The position numbers were made by a program, and so were the translations under genes. A stretch of DNA of 64,000 nt, taken from the NCBI GenBank assembly GCA_965220315.1, contig CBDCPP010000002.1:1-64000 (forward strand). The letters are read 5' to 3'. Under the pieces are notes generated by a model. It worked only from the letters and a program-made list of their open reading frames with translations, did not search any database and was not told where the DNA came from. The DNA comes from JAPOXK01 sp965220315 (GTDB lineage: Bacteria; Chloroflexota; Dehalococcoidia; Bin125). Positions 27,602 through 34,663 of the stretch are shown one piece after another (the stretch's first letter is position 1; every line of letters begins with the position of its first letter).

Positions 27602-29800
27602 ATGCGAGAGCGCTGCTGCGTGCGTGCGCTCATAGCGATCGGTTTATTGGCTGCCCTTGCGGGCGCGTGCGCCGACGGCGGCCCTGATCTTTCCGAATTC
27701 TTTCCGCCACCCGACGAGGAAATAGCGGAGCCGGAGCAACCGAGCGCCGCCACACGAGCAGATGCGACCCCGCCAAGCACGGAGACGCTGGATCTGTCGG
27801 TGGCGCCAGCGACCGCACTGGCAGCCGTGCAGACCTTCTTCACTCTGGTATCGGATGAACGCTTTGAAGAAGCGTATCGCCTATTGACGACCGCGGTGCG
27901 GGAGACAACGACGGTGGAGGCATTCGCGCAGCGGTATCGGGACATCTACGAGGCGGCGGCGATCACGGGGATGACGTACGAGATACCGCCGCCGCCTGGG
28001 CCGAACGTAGCGGGGGTCGAGGTAATTCTGCGCTACGAGAGCGCATTTTTCGGACTGATCGAGGAGCGAGTGTTCACACCAACCCGGCGGGAGCCGAACT
28101 GGGTCGTGGAATGGAGTCCAGACCTGATCTTCGAAGGGCTGGGGATACCAGGGTACCTCGTGGCGCGGCTCCCGGAGGTGCCGGTGCGAGGCAACATTTA
28201 CGACCGCAACGGCGTACCTCTAGCGGCGGAGGGCGAGGTAGCCGTGGTGGGAGTATCCCTGGATCTGACACCGGACCCGGAGTTCGTGATCGAGTTGCTA
28301 GTCGATCTGCTGGAGCTTGAGGAGACCGTTGTTCGCGACTTGGTGTACCAAGACGTGCCAGGCTACTACTTCATCCCGATCGCTCGGCTGCCATACGACG
28401 CCCATCCGGAATTGATCGCGGATCTCGAACAGCTCGTGACGCAGGGGATCTTGATCCAGCGAGAAACGCGCCGCGTGTACCCGGAGGGACCGTTGGCGGC
28501 GCACGTGGTTGGCTTCATGGCGGAGGTGACGGCGGAAGAGTTGGAGGGGGGCTTAGCGTTACAGGGGTACCGCCCTGGAGATCGGGTGGGGCGCGATGGA
28601 GTAGAAGCAGCGTTCGAAAAGCCGCTGGCCGGTAAGCGGGGCGGGCGGCTGACGATTGTGGGGCCGGGAGGAGCGATCGTGCGAGAGATCGCGGCGGTTG
28701 CGGCGGAGCCGTCACGCGATGTGCATTTGACGATCGATGTGCGGATTCAACGGATCGCAGAGTTCTCGTTGGAAGATCGGGCCGGGGCAGTCGTGGTGAT
28801 GGATCCGCGCAACGGCGAGATTTTGGCGCTGGCATCATATCCGCGTTTCGACCCGAATGCGTTCGTTCGCGGACTGACGGAGGAGGAGTTCGAGCTGTAC
28901 TTCGAGAATCCCGGACAGCCGTTCGTGAATCGGCCCACTGAGCGGCTGTATCCACCAGGATCGACATTCAAGGTGGTGCCGCTGGCAGCGGGGCTGGAGG
29001 CAGGTGGATACAACGAGAGTTCACGGATCGATTGCCCGGCGGTGTGGACGGGATTGGGACCGGACGTTCCGTTGCTGAACTGGAAAGAGGAAGACCAGGG
29101 GCAGCTGTCGCTGGCGCAGGCGTTAGCGGAGTCTTGCAACCCCGTCTTCTACGAGATTGGAACGGAGCTGTACGACCGTGGCGAGGATCTCTTAACCCAG
29201 TTCGCGCATGGGTTTGGGTTCGGGAAGTCGACCGAAGTGGTAGGGCTACACGATGAGGCGGGGGTCAATCCGGGACCGGACTGGAAGCGGATCAACGAGA
29301 ACGATTTCTGGTTCGCGGGAGACAATGTCCTGATGAGCATCGGGCAGGGGTTCTTGTTGGCGACACCACTGCAGATCACGAACGCATACGCGGCACTGGG
29401 GACGAACGGGATCGTGAGCAACCCCATTGTGGTAGCGACGCTGCGGACGCCAGCGGGCGAGGTTGTGGAGGAGTTCACGTCGGAGCCGATCGGCGTCCTA
29501 CCAGTGTCGGCGGCGACGCTGGATTACTTGCAAGCGGCGACGCGGCAGGTGATCGGGACGCGGCGGGGAACGGGGTGGATCCCGTTCAACGGGACAAGGG
29601 TGCTGGCGTCAGGAAAGTCTGGAACGGCGGAGGATCAAGGGGAACAGGAGCACGCGCTGTTCGTAGCCTACGCGAACATCCCGGACCCGAGCGTGATAGC
29701 AACAGTGGTACTGGACGACGGCGAGTCTGGGGCAGACGACGCAGGACCGATCGTGCGGCGACTACTTGAACAGGTGTTGTTGGAGGGGCTGGGGCCCTAG
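27602..29800 (+). CDS. Penicillin-binding protein 2 (transpeptidase, lipoprotein form)
   Basis: A 732-residue class B PBP that cross-links peptidoglycan. The lipobox LAGAC (Cys23) replaces the usual TM anchor. An NTF2-like (MecA_N-type) domain follows (about 60-165), then the dimerisation domain (RGNIYDRNGVPLA...). The transpeptidase has STFK (Ser454-Lys457), SCN (Ser511-Asn513) and KSGTA (672-676). The MecA_N domain resembles low-affinity PBPs of Gram-positives. ATG 27602 is preceded by a gacggag site. A TATACT box is at 27557-27562. It is divergent from the lipoprotein gene. Confidence 0.94.
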   Translation: MRERCCVRALIAIGLLAALAGACADGGPDLSEFFPPPDEEIAEPEQPSAATRADATPPSTETLDLSVAPATALAAVQTFFTLVSDERFEEAYRLLTTAVRETTTVEAFAQRYRDIYEAAAITGMTYEIPPPPGPNVAGVEVILRYESAFFGLIEERVFTPTRREPNWVVEWSPDLIFEGLGIPGYLVARLPEVPVRGNIYDRNGVPLAAEGEVAVVGVSLDLTPDPEFVIELLVDLLELEETVVRDLVYQDVPGYYFIPIARLPYDAHPELIADLEQLVTQGILIQRETRRVYPEGPLAAHVVGFMAEVTAEELEGGLALQGYRPGDRVGRDGVEAAFEKPLAGKRGGRLTIVGPGGAIVREIAAVAAEPSRDVHLTIDVRIQRIAEFSLEDRAGAVVVMDPRNGEILALASYPRFDPNAFVRGLTEEEFELYFENPGQPFVNRPTERLYPPGSTFKVVPLAAGLEAGGYNESSRIDCPAVWTGLGPDVPLLNWKEEDQGQLSLAQALAESCNPVFYEIGTELYDRGEDLLTQFAHGFGFGKSTEVVGLHDEAGVNPGPDWKRINENDFWFAGDNVLMSIGQGFLLATPLQITNAYAALGTNGIVSNPIVVATLRTPAGEVVEEFTSEPIGVLPVSAATLDYLQAATRQVIGTRRGTGWIPFNGTRVLASGKSGTAEDQGEQEHALFVAYANIPDPSVIATVVLDDGESGADDAGPIVRRLLEQVLLEGLGP

Positions 29801-29820
29801 CGGCGGCGGGCCCTACTGAG

Positions 29821-29847
29821 GGCCGGGGACTCTGCCGATCTCCGGCC
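29821..29847 (+). terminator. Possible terminator stem-loop after PBP2
   Basis: GGCCGGGGA and TCTCCGGCC form a 9-bp stem (one G-U pair) with a 9-nt loop, 21 bp after the PBP2 stop. No T-run follows, so it may only be a structural or Rho-influenced end. Confidence 0.35.
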
Positions 29848-29959
29848 GCGCACATGGGACGGCATAGGTGATGTCGATCGCCCCAAGAGAGGCCTTGATC
29901 GCGGAGCGGCACTGATCGGCACGTCATAGCGGCAAGCACAGTGCTAGAGTCCGGCGGCT

Positions 29960-30328
29960 ATGCAACGCGCCCGGTTCCGCCGTTTGGTGCAACGTGCGAT
30001 CACATCGCTGCCGCCGGAACTGGCGGAGCGGATGGAGAACGTGGATGTGCAGGTGCGCAGCCGACCCACGGCGGACGAACTAGAAGGGGCGGGGATCGGA
30101 GCAGGGGTAACGCTCTTAGGACTCTACATCGGGGTTCCTCTTACGGATCGGGGGCACGGATACGGACAGGCACTGCCGGACCGGATCTTGATCTACCAGG
30201 AAGCGATCGAATCGATGGGGTCCAGCGAATCGGAGGTGGTGGCCCAGATCCGGGAAACGGTATTGCACGAGATCGCACACCATTTCGGGATCGACGACGA
30301 GCGGCTGGAGGAGCTGGGGCTGGGCTAG
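29960..30328 (+). CDS. Zincin-like metallopeptidase family protein (MTPase-like)
   Basis: A 122-residue member of the small metallopeptidase family PF06262, with the zinc motif HEIAHHFGIDD near the C-terminus and VLHEIAHHFG typical of the group. The N-terminus MQRARFRRLVQRAITSLPPELAERMENV and the central LLGLYIGVPLTDR also fit. Cytoplasmic; natural substrate unknown. A TAGAGT box ends 9 nt before the ATG, suggesting a leaderless transcript. The last 4 bp overlap the convergent glycerate kinase gene. Confidence 0.88.
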   Translation: MQRARFRRLVQRAITSLPPELAERMENVDVQVRSRPTADELEGAGIGAGVTLLGLYIGVPLTDRGHGYGQALPDRILIYQEAIESMGSSESEVVAQIRETVLHEIAHHFGIDDERLEELGLG

Positions 30329-31467
30329 GAGGCCGTACTGTCTGGGAAGTGGCGCTGCAGAAGGCGCGCCGCGGCGGCGGTGAGCAACTGAGGCGCATGG
30401 CTCCGCGCTACGTCCATCGTGAACTCGGGCGGGGAAGCGACCTCGAAATCCGTGAGGCCGGGGATCGAACGGACTAAGTCTTCGTCGGCAACGGCGCCAG
30501 CGACAGCGAGGCACGGTACTCCAGCCGAGGCGGCGGCGGCGGCCACGCCGGCCACGGTTTTACCGAAGGCCGATTGGCGGTCGAGGCGGCCTTCGCCGGT
30601 GATCACCAATTGGGACGCCGCCACATGGCGCTGGAGCGCGAGCACGTGCGCGATGTGGCGGAAGCCAGATTCAACGCGAGCGTCCGCGAAGGCGACGAGT
30701 CCGGCGACGAGCCCGCCGCCAGCGCCCGCCCCTGGGAGGTCCCGGACGGCGACGCCGCGATCGCGTTCAACAACGGCGGCGTAGTTATCCAAAGCCCAAT
30801 CGAGTTCGACCACGGCGGCGGGGCCGGCGCCTTTCTGTGGGCCATAGACGACGCTGGCGCCCTGGGGTCCGCAGAGCGGGTTACGGACGTCCGCCAAAGC
30901 GACGACTTCAACTCGGGCGAGGCGTGGGTCGAGGGCAGTGTCATCAAGCCGGGCGAGACGAGCGAGGGCGGATCCTCCGGAGGGCAGTGGTCCGCCGTCG
31001 TCGTCGAGGAAGCGTGCGCCGAGCGCAGAGGCCATACCGGCGCCGCCGTCGTTCGTAGCGCTGCCGCCGACGCCGACGAGAATGCGGGAGACGCCGGCAT
31101 CAAGCGCGGCGCGGATGAGCTCGCCGGTTCCGTAGGAGCTGGCGCGGCGAGGATCGCGGCGGTCCGTCGGGACGAGGTGGAAACCGGAGGCGGCAGCCAT
31201 CTCAATGACGGCGGTGCGGCCAGCGTCGATGAGGGCCCAGCGGGCCGAGGCGGGCTCGCCGAGGGGACCATCGACGCTAGTGAGGGCGTAGCGGCCACCC
31301 AGGCCGACGACGATGGTGTTGACGGTGCCGGGTCCGCCATCCGCGAGGGGGAGGCGATCGATACGAACCGTGGGAATGACCTGCTCGACACCAGCCGCAA
31401 GAGCGCTAATGGCCTCGAGGGCAGTGAGGCTGCCTTTGAATTCTTGAGGGGCGAGCAGGATGCGCAT
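30325..31467 (-). CDS. garK: Glycerate kinase (GarK/GlxK family)
   Basis: A 380-residue kinase of the glycerate 2-kinase type, which phosphorylates D-glycerate for entry into glycolysis. Diagnostic segments: MRILLAPQEFKGSLTALEA, the glycine-rich LADGGPGTVNTIV, VGVGGSATNDGGAGMASALG, and the late VITGEGRLDRQSAFGKTV. Length is normal. It could salvage glycerate from photorespiratory-type or glyoxylate metabolism. The nearest upstream gene encodes a tiny membrane protein on the same strand. Confidence 0.94.
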   Translation of the reverse strand: MRILLAPQEFKGSLTALEAISALAAGVEQVIPTVRIDRLPLADGGPGTVNTIVVGLGGRYALTSVDGPLGEPASARWALIDAGRTAVIEMAAASGFHLVPTDRRDPRRASSYGTGELIRAALDAGVSRILVGVGGSATNDGGAGMASALGARFLDDDGGPLPSGGSALARLARLDDTALDPRLARVEVVALADVRNPLCGPQGASVVYGPQKGAGPAAVVELDWALDNYAAVVERDRGVAVRDLPGAGAGGGLVAGLVAFADARVESGFRHIAHVLALQRHVAASQLVITGEGRLDRQSAFGKTVAGVAAAAASAGVPCLAVAGAVADEDLVRSIPGLTDFEVASPPEFTMDVARSHAPQLLTAAAARLLQRHFPDSTAS

Positions 31468-31515
31468 GCGGCGTCAGATCTCGAAGTCGACGGTTTCCAA
31501 GAAGGCAGCGACTGA

Positions 31516-31692
31516 TCAGACGAAGTGGAAGAGGCGGTTGGCGGCAAAGATGACGACGAGGCCGGTCCAGAGGAGGGCGGCGAGCCTGATCTTGTAGTAA
31601 ATCTTGACGAGGCCTGGCGAAGGGATGACACCCACGACGTAGGCGAGCGCAACGAAGGCGATCAGGATCAGCGCCACCTCAAAGCCGCCCAC
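31516..31692 (-). CDS. Small two-TM membrane protein
   Basis: About 58 residues with two hydrophobic helices (ALILIAFVALAYVVGVIP and LAALLWTGLVVIFAANRLF) joined by a short basic loop. A GGAGG site 5 nt upstream favours the GTG start; an ATG 24 bp earlier lacks such a site. Unknown function, possibly a small subunit or assembly factor. Confidence 0.5.
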   Translation of the reverse strand: MGGFEVALILIAFVALAYVVGVIPSPGLVKIYYKIRLAALLWTGLVVIFAANRLFHFV

Positions 31693-31809
31693 CGAAACCT
31701 CCGTCCCCAGCACCATGGACCGAACAGCGGTCCGCAGCCATGTCCATCGTACCGGGAGAGTGTGCGGACTTGTTAGGTTGTGTGCAGGAGTTCTGCGGGA
31801 GAGATGCGG

Positions 31810-32034
31810 TCAGATGGAGCAGCGGGAAACGGTGACGGTGGGCCGAGGCGAAACGCGGGTCGCAGAACGGCGAGGACCGGATATCAATCGAGTGGGGCGC
31901 CGCTGTACTAAGAGCTTCACGGCACCACAGACTGGACAGGCCGAGTAGCCTTCTCCAATGACGAAGGGGCCATCGCAGGGACGGCTATGGCCGGCAGCGG
32001 AGCAGGAGCTGGGCCGGAGGATGATGGTCGTCAT
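31810..32034 (-). CDS. Small protein with putative zinc-binding cysteines, LexA-box controlled
   Basis: A 74-residue basic protein (MTTIILRPSSCSAAGH...SACPVCGAVKLL...). The CPVC pair and an upstream C...H...C arrangement could bind zinc. The ATG has a GGAG site 8 nt upstream. A TATAAT box with an abutting GAAC-N4-GTTC palindrome lies about 40 bp upstream. The promoter, operator and ribosome site together support a real, DNA-damage-inducible gene, although I do not recognise the protein. Confidence 0.5.
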   Translation of the reverse strand: MTTIILRPSSCSAAGHSRPCDGPFVIGEGYSACPVCGAVKLLVQRRPTRLISGPRRSATRVSPRPTVTVSRCSI

Positions 32035-32070
32035 GGATCGTGCTCCGAAAATAGCTGAGCGTGTTCCATT

Positions 32071-32088
32071 ATTATAGAACATTTGTTC
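32071..32088 (-). promoter_or_regulatory. LexA-type SOS box abutting a TATAAT -10 box
   Basis: On the minus strand, GAACAAATGTTC (32088-32077) is a perfect GAAC-N4-GTTC palindrome, the Gram-positive-type LexA core. It is immediately followed by TATAAT (32076-32071). A TTGCTG at -35 distance (17 bp) precedes it. The same box/-10 geometry is seen before ruvB. Confidence 0.6.
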
Positions 32089-32161
32089 TCATACAGCAAA
32101 ACCGCATCACCGCTTCGGAATTGCCCGGCGCTGGCGTACGCCGTGGCTGGTCTATGGAGGA

Positions 32162-32179
32162 ATGACGCCTAGGCGTCAT
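32162..32179. repeat. Perfect 18-bp palindrome
   Basis: ATGACGCCTAGGCGTCAT reads identically on both strands. It lies in a gene-free stretch between the LexA-box gene and scpB. It may be a dimeric regulator's operator; no assignment is possible. Confidence 0.6.
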
Positions 32180-32495
32180 GAATGCAGGGCGAACTGACGG
32201 AAGAAAACCGTCCTTGCATAGAGGCTTTTGGCTCAGACACGCGCAAACGGTTCGTATACCCACCAGATCCTCGACAGAGGACAGGCGCTGCTAAAAGCCA
32301 GCGGGCGCTTCCTCCTAGGGCGCTGGCTGAGCGTGCCGCAGTGTGGCGGCGGATGCGGTGACAGCGCACATTCTTGGACAGACCGCAAGGGTGTGCCGCC
32401 GTCCGGAGAGCAGGCTCGTGGAGCCGTGAGCCAACGCATGGTAGGGTGTAGCTACCTACGCGGGAAGGGCTTAGGTGGCGTCGAAATGAGCGACG
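32180..32495. other. Gene-free, structured stretch upstream of scpB
   Basis: About 316 bp with no convincing protein on either strand. It contains a strong hairpin (AGCCAGCG ... CGCTGGCT, about 32298-32328) and other GC-rich inverted segments. It may encode an untranslated RNA or a long scpB leader. I compared it by eye with RNase P, tmRNA, SRP, T-box and cobalamin-riboswitch signatures and found no match. Confidence 0.35.
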
Positions 32496-33290
32496 ATGCA
32501 CGCAGAAAGCGGTCAACTTAACTCCGCGATTCTTTCCCCTTACCCACGCACTCTCGTCTCCGAGTTCGCGCTCCTTCAGGAAGCCACAGCCTCCGCAGCC
32601 CCTGCGGAGGTAGCCGTGGGATCGAACGGTTCTGGATCCAATGGGCACGGACCGGCAGTACTGGAAACGATCGAGGCGCTTGCGGAGGGGAACCCGAACG
32701 GGCCGCCGCCGGATCTGCCCCTGGTGCTGGAGAGCCTCTTGGTCGTGGCGGAGGAGCCACCAACTGTGAGGGAGTTGGCCAGGGCAACGGAGGCACCGGT
32801 GACGGCAGTGGAGGAGGGATTGGCGGCGTTGGCAGCGGCGTGCGGTGAGCGGGGAATCCGATTACAGCGGGTAGGGAAGACCGTGCAGCTTTCGACGGCG
32901 CCGGAGGCGGCGCGCTACGTGGAGCAGTTCCTTGGACTAGATCGTCCGAAGCGGCTATCGCGGGCCGCCCTGGAGACGCTGGCGATCATCGCTTACCGGC
33001 AGCCGGTGGCGAAGAGCATGATCGAAGCAGTGCGTGGGGTGGGGTGCGACGGGTCGTTACAGACACTGCGCGATCGCGAGCTGGTGGAGCCGGTGGGTCA
33101 GGCAGAGGGTCCCGGGCAGGCGTATCTGTACGGGACGACGGTGCGCTTTCTGGAGCATTTTGGGTTGCAGCGGTTGGACGAGTTACCGCCACTTGGCAAC
33201 GGCCAGCACTGGTCGGGACAAGAGGAAGCAGCACTAGGTGAACCGACGGCAGCGCTCCGTCCAAGCGCAGCGGCAGTCGGGAGAGCGTGA
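32496..33290 (+). CDS. scpB: Chromosome segregation/condensation protein ScpB
   Basis: The kleisin-associated winged-helix subunit of SMC-ScpAB condensin. The core has LPLVLESLLVVAEEPPTVRELA, then VGKTVQLSTAPEAARYVEQFL, and the signature LSRAALETLAIIAYRQPVAKSMIEAVRGVGCDGSLQTLRDRELVEPVGQAEGPGQAYLYGTT. About 75 N-terminal residues precede the core and look non-conserved, so the start may be later (for example the GTG opening VGSNGSG). scpA is not adjacent. Its TGA is followed by ylxP. Confidence 0.9.
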   Translation: MHAESGQLNSAILSPYPRTLVSEFALLQEATASAAPAEVAVGSNGSGSNGHGPAVLETIEALAEGNPNGPPPDLPLVLESLLVVAEEPPTVRELARATEAPVTAVEEGLAALAAACGERGIRLQRVGKTVQLSTAPEAARYVEQFLGLDRPKRLSRAALETLAIIAYRQPVAKSMIEAVRGVGCDGSLQTLRDRELVEPVGQAEGPGQAYLYGTTVRFLEHFGLQRLDELPPLGNGQHWSGQEEAALGEPTAALRPSAAAVGRA

Positions 33291-33311
33291 AGCGGAGCGG
33301 AGGATACGGCG

Positions 33312-33605
33312 CTGGTTGTCGGATGCTTACGGCTCACTCTCGCGATCGTGGGTGGACAATCCCTCAAGGACAAGCGGGCGGTGGTGCGGCGGGTGGTGGA
33401 CCGCACGCGGCACCAGTTCGCCGTGAGCGTGGCGGAGGTCGAGACTCAGGACGATCGGCGAGTGGCGACGCTGGGCATAGTATGCGTCAGCAACTCACGA
33501 ACTCAGTGTCAGGCAGTGTTACAGCAAGTGCTGCGGTTCGTTGAGAGGTTACCTATCGACGCGGAGATCCGCGACGTCGCTACGGAGACGATCGAGGCGC
33601 TGTAG
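33312..33605 (+). CDS. ylxP: YlxP-like DUF503 protein, probable CTG start
   Basis: The frame gives MVVGCLRLTLAIVGGQSLKDKR at the N-terminus if CTG (33312-33314) is the start, and continues FAVSVAEVETQDDRRVATLGI, the DUF503/YlxP signature. These small proteins sit near translation or ribosome-maturation genes in many bacteria. No ATG/GTG/TTG occurs at the expected place. A GTG further in (33348) would remove the first strand. A GGAGG site 8 nt before the CTG supports it. Length 97 residues, normal for the family. It follows scpB by 21 bp. Confidence 0.75.
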   Translation: MVVGCLRLTLAIVGGQSLKDKRAVVRRVVDRTRHQFAVSVAEVETQDDRRVATLGIVCVSNSRTQCQAVLQQVLRFVERLPIDAEIRDVATETIEAL

Positions 33606-33640
33606 CGACGCAGTGACCCGGTAGCCGCCGGGAGCGTTCG

Positions 33641-34036
33641 TCAAACGCGAGCTTCGACGCGAATCTCGATCAGCCACCCGGGTGAAGCGAGGCACGCGGC
33701 GCCGATGAGAGTGCTTGTGACCCGTGGCAGGCCGCCGTAAACATCGCGGCGGACGCGCCCCGCGACGGCGTTGGCGGCATCAATATCGGTAACGAAGCTT
33801 ATCTCGCTGACGATGTTGTCCATGGTCGCCCCGAACTGGACGAGGACAGCCTCTACGTTAGCGTAGGCCTGTCGCATCTGCGCTTCCATGTCGCCCTTAC
33901 CGACGGTGCGGCCGTTTTCGTCGTGGCTGACCTGGCCGGCGAGATAGATGGTGTCGCCAACCTTGACGCCTTGGGCGTAGCCGAACTGCTCTTCCCAGGG
34001 CATGCCCAAGTTCTTGATCTCTTTGCTGATCGTCAC
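33641..34036 (-). CDS. RidA/YjgF-family protein
   Basis: A 131-residue RidA-fold protein from a GTG start preceded by GGAG. It has YAQGVKVGDTIYLAGQVSHDENG, ANVEAVLVQFGATMDNIVS and the C-terminal PRVTSTLIGAACLASPGWLIEIRVEARV. Family members hydrolyse reactive enamine/imine intermediates or act on related substrates. The usual catalytic arginine lies in the region before the C-terminal strand in RidA (R105); here R is at the PRVTST position, so a related function is plausible. Single gene between ylxP and the mutase genes. Confidence 0.88.
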   Translation of the reverse strand: MTISKEIKNLGMPWEEQFGYAQGVKVGDTIYLAGQVSHDENGRTVGKGDMEAQMRQAYANVEAVLVQFGATMDNIVSEISFVTDIDAANAVAGRVRRDVYGGLPRVTSTLIGAACLASPGWLIEIRVEARV

Positions 34037-34178
34037 TGGTGGACTCCGTTCTCGTGCTGGCAATGTGGGTCGGCTTTAGCCATTGTGGCTTTCCCTGCAG
34101 CATTGGCAATAGCCTTGGACACCGGCGATCGCGAAGTGAATCGTGGTAGCGTGAGGCCGCGCTGGGAGGATCGCTGGG

Positions 34179-34598
34179 ATGCTGGAGCGAGACGGCCCCG
34201 TCATCCGCGTATTGGTGGCTAAGGTTGGACTAGACGGACACGACCGAGGGGTAAAGATCGTGGCGCGGGCCTTGCGGGACGCGGGGATGGAAGTGATCTA
34301 CGCGGGGCTGCATCGTACGCCGGAGGAGGTAGTGGAGGCGGCGATCGAAGAGGACGTGGACGTGTTGGGGGTCAGCCTGCTCTCCGGTGCGCACATGACG
34401 ATCTTCCCGCGCGTGCTTGCGCTGTTGGAGGCCCGCGAGGCGAAGGATATCTTGGTGGTCGGGGGTGGAGTGATGCCTCAAGAAGAGGCACAAGCGCTTA
34501 AGCAGCTCGGTGTAGCGGAGATCCTGCTGCAAGACACGCCGCCGGAACGGATCGTGGAAACAATCGAGCAGCTGGTTGCGGCGCGGGGGCCGCGTTAG
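34179..34598 (+). CDS. Cobalamin-binding small subunit of acyl-CoA mutase
   Basis: A 139-residue B12-binding domain with the DxHxxG motif DGHDRG (His21 is the lower cobalt ligand), the SxL motif (GVSLLSGAH) and the GG motif (VVGGGVMPQ). Length and sequence match the free-standing small subunits of archaeal and Chloroflexi methylmalonyl/isobutyryl/2-hydroxyisobutyryl-CoA mutases. It precedes the large subunit by 65 bp, so they form a two-subunit enzyme. A GGGAGGA site precedes the ATG. Confidence 0.93.
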   Translation: MLERDGPVIRVLVAKVGLDGHDRGVKIVARALRDAGMEVIYAGLHRTPEEVVEAAIEEDVDVLGVSLLSGAHMTIFPRVLALLEAREAKDILVVGGGVMPQEEAQALKQLGVAEILLQDTPPERIVETIEQLVAARGPR

Positions 34599-34663
34599 GC
34601 GGCTTACGCAGCCAGTGTTCCGAAGCCCGGCCGGGGTAGGGCCCGGTGAAGCCGGAGACGAGC

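Noticed and set aside
30603..31652. 350-codon minus-strand frame rich in Ser/Pro
   Set aside because: Alternate frame of the glycerate kinase gene; no motifs.
32240..32275. tRNA-like sequence ggttcgtatacccacca
   Set aside because: The flanking bases cannot form a T-stem or an acceptor stem, and no anticodon arm is present.
32430..32475. T-box-like agggtg...acgcggg string
   Set aside because: The 14-nt T-box consensus is not matched and no specifier stem or aminoacyl-tRNA synthetase gene is nearby.
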